From NCBI GenBank assembly GCA_005223375.1, contig RXOD01006234.1:1-10874 (forward strand): a DNA stretch of 10,874 bases, written 5' to 3'. Shown here in pieces: positions 8,601-10,874 of this stretch (the first letter of the stretch is position 1; the number at the start of each line of letters is the position of its first letter). This DNA comes from Amoebophrya sp. AT5.2 (Eukaryota; Sar; Dinophyceae; Syndiniales; Amoebophryaceae). A model generated the notes under the pieces. It searched no databases and was not told where the DNA came from. It saw only the letters and a program-made list of their open reading frames with translations. The translations under genes and the position numbers were made by a program.

Positions 8601-9661
8601 ACAGTCACACTTCTTTTGCCCCCTCGTAGTCGTAGGGCGCTATCCTGGTCAAGAACATGTTGCGCTGCTACGCCTGCAGCCTGCGCGTGCGCCACGGTGG
8701 ACGTGGAAGTGGTCGGCGTCAGCACCACCCCGACAGTCGCGGTATCGGCGGCGCCCTCCACCACTACCTCCTGCAACGTCTTGTCCTTTGCGGGCAGAAA
8801 CTGTCCTGTGGTCGCGCCGACGAGGACCATTCCGGTCGCGCACAGCAGGGGAACGCCGACGACGAGCTTCTTTACCCACGGCGGCAGTTGTCGCAAAGCG
8901 TCGCCATACGTGCGCCGGTCCCAGCCGAGGCTGCGCGGATCGTAGACGACGTTTTCGTTGTCCCCTCCTGACGCAGCATTCGTGCAGTTTTCGTAGCGAA
9001 AGCGTCGATGTGCTGTACTATGCGCCAATGTCGCGCCGGGTCCGGGAGTCTTTTGATCGTCGTCAGACGTTGCTGATGGGTCCGAGGTGAACGAAAGAAC
9101 TTCATCTTGGTCTCCGCCGGGCACATTTATTCGCCCAGCAGCAAGGCGATCCTGTTTATCTTCCGAGTGTTCTTGCGCCTGAGGGTCGTGATTGATCAAT
9201 GCCGTTTCGGGATCGCAAGAATCGCCTCCATCTGGCGGGCTGTCACTTCTTTCTGCAGCTGCAGCAGTGGGAGAGGCGTTCACAACTACTGATCCCCCTG
9301 AAGATGACGAGGAGGACAAGGAGCCACCACTGAGGAAGCCCTGCTGCCTGTTCGTCCTGCTCCTGTTGACCTTGCTCGCGGGGCCCGAACCATCGTCCAC
9401 GGCAGTTACCAAGCCGGCCTTCGGTTCGTGTTGTTCCGCGTGGTCTTCATGTTCTTGTTTTCCGACGCGCTCGCCCGGATGCGCGTCTGAGACTGAGAGA
9501 GAGTCTTGCTCGTCGTTGGTTGAAGTCGTAGACATGGAAGATTTCGGCGAAGTGGTGCCGCGGGATGGCGCTGCATCAACCCCGCTTGTACTGGTGCAAA
9601 CGACCGACGAGAGAACGACACACCCGGCGGTGGCCAAGCAGGAAAGCCGCGCTATCCACAT
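5660..9661 (-). CDS. Large orphan protein (1333 aa) with signal peptide and one membrane segment
   Basis: One uninterrupted frame runs from ATG 9661 to TAG 5662-5660; an in-frame TGA three codons upstream (9670-9668) fixes the start. Residues 1-30 look like a signal peptide (short basic N-terminus, hydrophobic core, small residues before AAP). Residues 31-262 are low-complexity, rich in Ser, Asp, Glu and Gly. Residues 266-286 (LVVGVPLLCATGMVLVGATTG) form a membrane span preceded by KK. Then follow Thr/Ser runs, LRLRGG (343-348), an acidic/basic region, an Ala-rich probable helix (485-520), a proline-rich segment (617-655, with PPPPP and PPPP) of the kind that binds SH3, EVH1 or profilin, a more ordered block (about 690-800), a charged helix (800-832), a His/Asp cluster (868-880), and two ordered stretches (about 940-985 and 1065-1333). 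I recognise no catalytic motif or family. If the signal peptide is cleaved and 266-286 spans once, about 1050 residues follow the membrane. It is at least as long as a typical multidomain surface or organelle protein; function is unknown. Confidence 0.85.
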   Translation of the reverse strand: MWIARLSCLATAGCVVLSSVVCTSTSGVDAAPSRGTTSPKSSMSTTSTNDEQDSLSVSDAHPGERVGKQEHEDHAEQHEPKAGLVTAVDDGSGPASKVNRSRTNRQQGFLSGGSLSSSSSSGGSVVVNASPTAAAAERSDSPPDGGDSCDPETALINHDPQAQEHSEDKQDRLAAGRINVPGGDQDEVLSFTSDPSATSDDDQKTPGPGATLAHSTAHRRFRYENCTNAASGGDNENVVYDPRSLGWDRRTYGDALRQLPPWVKKLVVGVPLLCATGMVLVGATTGQFLPAKDKTLQEVVVEGAADTATVGVVLTPTTSTSTVAHAQAAGVAAQHVLDQDSALRLRGGKRSVTVTSTTSGLQEQATRSLPPYVPASSTGNDSWFWTGVPLPRERKQQLQAEERAETEDALRARLDSATGGVASSTLLTSTSLSEREVDASSVEDVSSHELPRTTTSKEQSSRGINAAAREFVEEENAEHGNLQAPMEATEAATEAAAASAAKAAVDVAAAKAEVEAARVQQQPRPGARWISTQAAPIAAAAQVQDGAGRDERDDEVDREQEHLQEVARALKRYGDTRQRVGAKISKSNKPDLDEKEHRHTTYYDDDGESHGGGGKLLPPPWIKEHRGNYNLPSPPAPPTRKAPPPPPSRPPPPEMGMPIITDDMRADLKMPVTSTTSTTSQTDYNLVVDDDFVLWDINALNSANVVHALKMATRYPIAFVSAFFRAIFPEQTVVDFLFAARASVVKEDRVEIVGKKTVFLNAIGQDVSKLSHADRLNELHAWNFGNVLLPLWREMVAPTDVMEEIEELKLKHKEDAAALNRGRQEAEREADTKSESILSYNEYGFARCTDMALNLLLDAASHVSSGGDKHDKDNHNEHDDASSGSDGVSFLYSSPQQLQTAWDAMELDEEADAGAAGGDHIRIMSMDLSSLGDQKSKNVKAALTARQLILQSVYPEFIARLARRFVFDATAVSGGLAVWLLSRGGAPSRSSSFLTDDRVLEKIASGRDHRHVLDPPETDPVSGGGNANASVPRRHAGFTHEDVEPPVMNKTKELVLPRDADAENYDVTLKRTWGVVMPPPVVRRRLLLRSTVSSHAVLGDTDNLTGNRCLFNRLFFSQAYRYREGSGAALPPLDAFLISVVVHGEVPFEHTFVLGRGVMPEVVAGDDSGAGGRGPPPRGGPNKRSGRPEKLRVKRTETDFASSFFVFDASDAFTLNDQVYQHQRRSAAFSETSEGLPPSVRTLTEKDVEWLLCTSWLKFAEKTDFQQAPAESWEGGAGEDGGKLDPTELSHHVLWKNAWNEKIFRNVFPNEILAQKGLALPKIKSIYRINTEL
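8125..8166. repeat. 27-bp direct repeat in the alanine-rich segment
   Basis: The 15-mer ctgcttttgcggctg occurs at 8125-8139 and again at 8152-8166, giving a period of 27 bases, or nine codons. It corresponds to the nine-residue units AAKAAVDVA and AAKAEVEAA in the protein. It looks like a recent in-frame tandem duplication within a helical Ala-rich stretch. Confidence 0.7.
8328..8398. repeat. Near-perfect long palindrome within the large gene
   Basis: Arms 8329-8362 and 8364-8397 are reverse complements over 34 bases with 2 mismatches, around a single centre base (8363); the adjacent outer pair (8328/8398) does not match. The centre reads ccctctc-c-gagaggg and each arm contains a gtcgac site. 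It encodes residues 422-445 of the large protein. The symmetry lets both strands encode nearly the same peptide. This is far beyond what codon usage alone would give and suggests a foldback duplication or inserted hairpin element that kept the reading frame. Confidence 0.92.
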
Positions 9662-10874
9662 GATTACTCACACTTTCTCGTCGTCCGTGGGCGTGGCAAG
9701 GGGGAGGAGCCCTTGGCCGTCTAGTGCAGTATGCCGACGCGCTATGTGTTGAATGTGCCCGAGCCCGTGCTGATCCATGTATGACATGCGAGTACTTCGC
9801 TTCTACACTACTTCGTCGGCAATGTGATACACGTGAACAGACGTTTGAAGAAGTTCGCGTCTTTCGTCCTAGCTATGGAATAAAGTAGCTGCTACTTCTG
9901 CTCTTTGTGCTTTTCTGCGCAAGTACTTAAAGTTGGTGCGGACAGGGACAGCTGCTGAGTACTTTCTAAATCCGGTGAAGTTGAAGATTATCATTATGGC
10001 CAACAGAGTCAGAGAAGCGATAGCTTTAGGTTTAGCCATCAATGGGAATGGCTACTACGTCGGTCTTCATAAAGATGTTGAAGATTGATCCACGAAGGAG
10101 CGATCACTTGATGAAATGAAGAAAGCTGACGGGGCCTGCATGCCTGCGCACCAATGAATCATTTTTCCCGCATGAAAGAAGAACATCTACCTAGATCACC
10201 TACTTGGATGAGTTTGGAACTGGAAGTAGTCACGGATTGCATTCCACCAGCAACAAGATGATGGTGGGACAGAGGGAGGGACTCAACCGCATCGGGAATA
10301 CGGGGCAAGTCTGCTCTGGAAGCAAGCCGTAGTTTCGTTTTTCGCGTCCTGCATTGACTGTGTCTCCACTTATTTGAGGGACTACGTTGTGATGGCTTGT
10401 TTTCAGCCTGCTGCTCTTGTCTTCCTTGGCGTTGTGCGGGCGGCTATGATGTGTCGCGAGTCTTCGTACGTACTTCTTTCGGTTCTTCTCGCAGACAACG
10501 TGCTGGTGCTCCAGATTTACGCCGTCTTCGCCTCCTGTTGGCTCCAGCTTTTAGAATCTTCTGAGAAGCCGTATCGCTATCGGTATCCAAATCCATCGAT
10601 CAGAAGATACTGACGAGTGGAAGTCAGTGATCTCATTAGATATAGATTTCTCCAGATAATTGCTCATGAGTTTGGGTAGAAGCTGCTGTGACAGTGACTG
10701 CGCTCTACGCCTCGCTCCTTGCTTCAGAATTTCGAAAATTTCGCAGAAATGGAAATCTGATCTGTTTCAGTACTTCGGAATCGGATCCTGCAGACTGCTT
10801 TTACATTTCTTCAAATATCTATGATCATGCTGATGCTTCTGATTTACTTAGATTAATTCATTCATTCATTCATT
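9662..10874. other. Upstream region of the large gene; no gene supported
   Basis: About 1.2 kb with lower GC than the coding parts. I found no convincing coding, tRNA-like or rRNA-like sequence. A 75-codon ATG frame on the plus strand (10391-10615, including stop) and a 106-codon minus frame (10550-10233) with no early ATG are both within chance for this length. Small symmetric elements are present: aagtagc-t-gctactt (9883-9897), and tagccat with atggcta (10033-10039 and 10048-10054). The near 200 bases should hold the promoter and leader of the large gene; no TATA box is evident. The far end may belong to another gene's flank. Confidence 0.55.
10856..10874. repeat. ATTC microsatellite at the window edge
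   Basis: Four full attc units plus att run to the last base, so the true length is unknown. This is a simple-sequence tract in non-coding DNA. Confidence 0.85.

Noticed and set aside
10033..10054. Minus-strand GTAGCCATT...ATGGCTAAAC, faintly like a dinoflagellate spliced leader
   Set aside because: Only the first few bases match; the centre differs and no splice donor or Sm-like site follows in the right place. It is better described as a short inverted repeat.
10233..10550. 106-codon minus-strand open frame, hydrophilic
   Set aside because: It has no ATG until close to its end, no clear splice sites and no recognisable motif; this length is near the chance limit.
10391..10615. 75-codon (including stop) plus-strand ATG frame with hydrophobic stretches
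   Set aside because: This length is expected by chance in 1.2 kb of non-coding DNA, and the hydrophobicity follows from pyrimidine-rich sequence. No homolog is recognised.
9662..10874. Possible tRNA, CRISPR, phage or bacterial accessory system
   Set aside because: No T-loop or anticodon-arm pattern, no regular repeat-spacer structure and no prokaryotic gene signals were found here or elsewhere in the window; the genes are eukaryotic in form.

Overview
The window looks like nuclear DNA from a unicellular eukaryote. Coding is split by a short GT-AG intron with a stop inside it. Reading frames begin at ATGs preceded closely by in-frame stops, there are no bacterial-style ribosome binding sites or operons, and the predicted proteins are long, low-complexity and rich in Ser/Thr, Ala, Pro and acidic residues. 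All three genes lie on the minus strand, spaced by about 0.55-0.66 kb, with one intron in about 8.3 kb of coding sequence. Compact, co-directional genes with this low-complexity style would fit an alveolate of the dinoflagellate/syndinian kind, but the sequence does not prove it and I cannot name the organism.

Layout, in transcription order (right to left). Positions 9662-10874 hold no gene I can support; this is the upstream region of the first gene and ends in an ATTC microsatellite at the window edge. Positions 9661-5660 are one uninterrupted 1333-codon gene for a large protein with a signal peptide and one clear membrane segment. I recognise no family in it. It carries a near-perfect 69-71 bp DNA palindrome inside the reading frame. 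Positions 5659-5111 are intergenic, with an AT-rich stretch downstream of the big gene and a small perfect hairpin. Positions 5110-3584 encode a complete two-exon D-isomer-specific 2-hydroxyacid dehydrogenase with all expected catalytic residues and a likely organelle-targeting N-terminus. Positions 3583-2927 are intergenic. Positions 2926-1 are the first 975 codons of a third gene, open without a stop to the window's left edge. It is mostly low-complexity but contains a stretch resembling a glutaredoxin fold with no cysteine, a Cys-containing basic patch and a Lys/Glu-rich tail.

Nothing shows that the three genes share a pathway. They are co-directional neighbours, not an operon. The dehydrogenase is the only product with an assignable function. 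The other two are the novel material here, with the coding palindrome and the upstream-ATG arrangement of the dehydrogenase the clearest sequence-level oddities.
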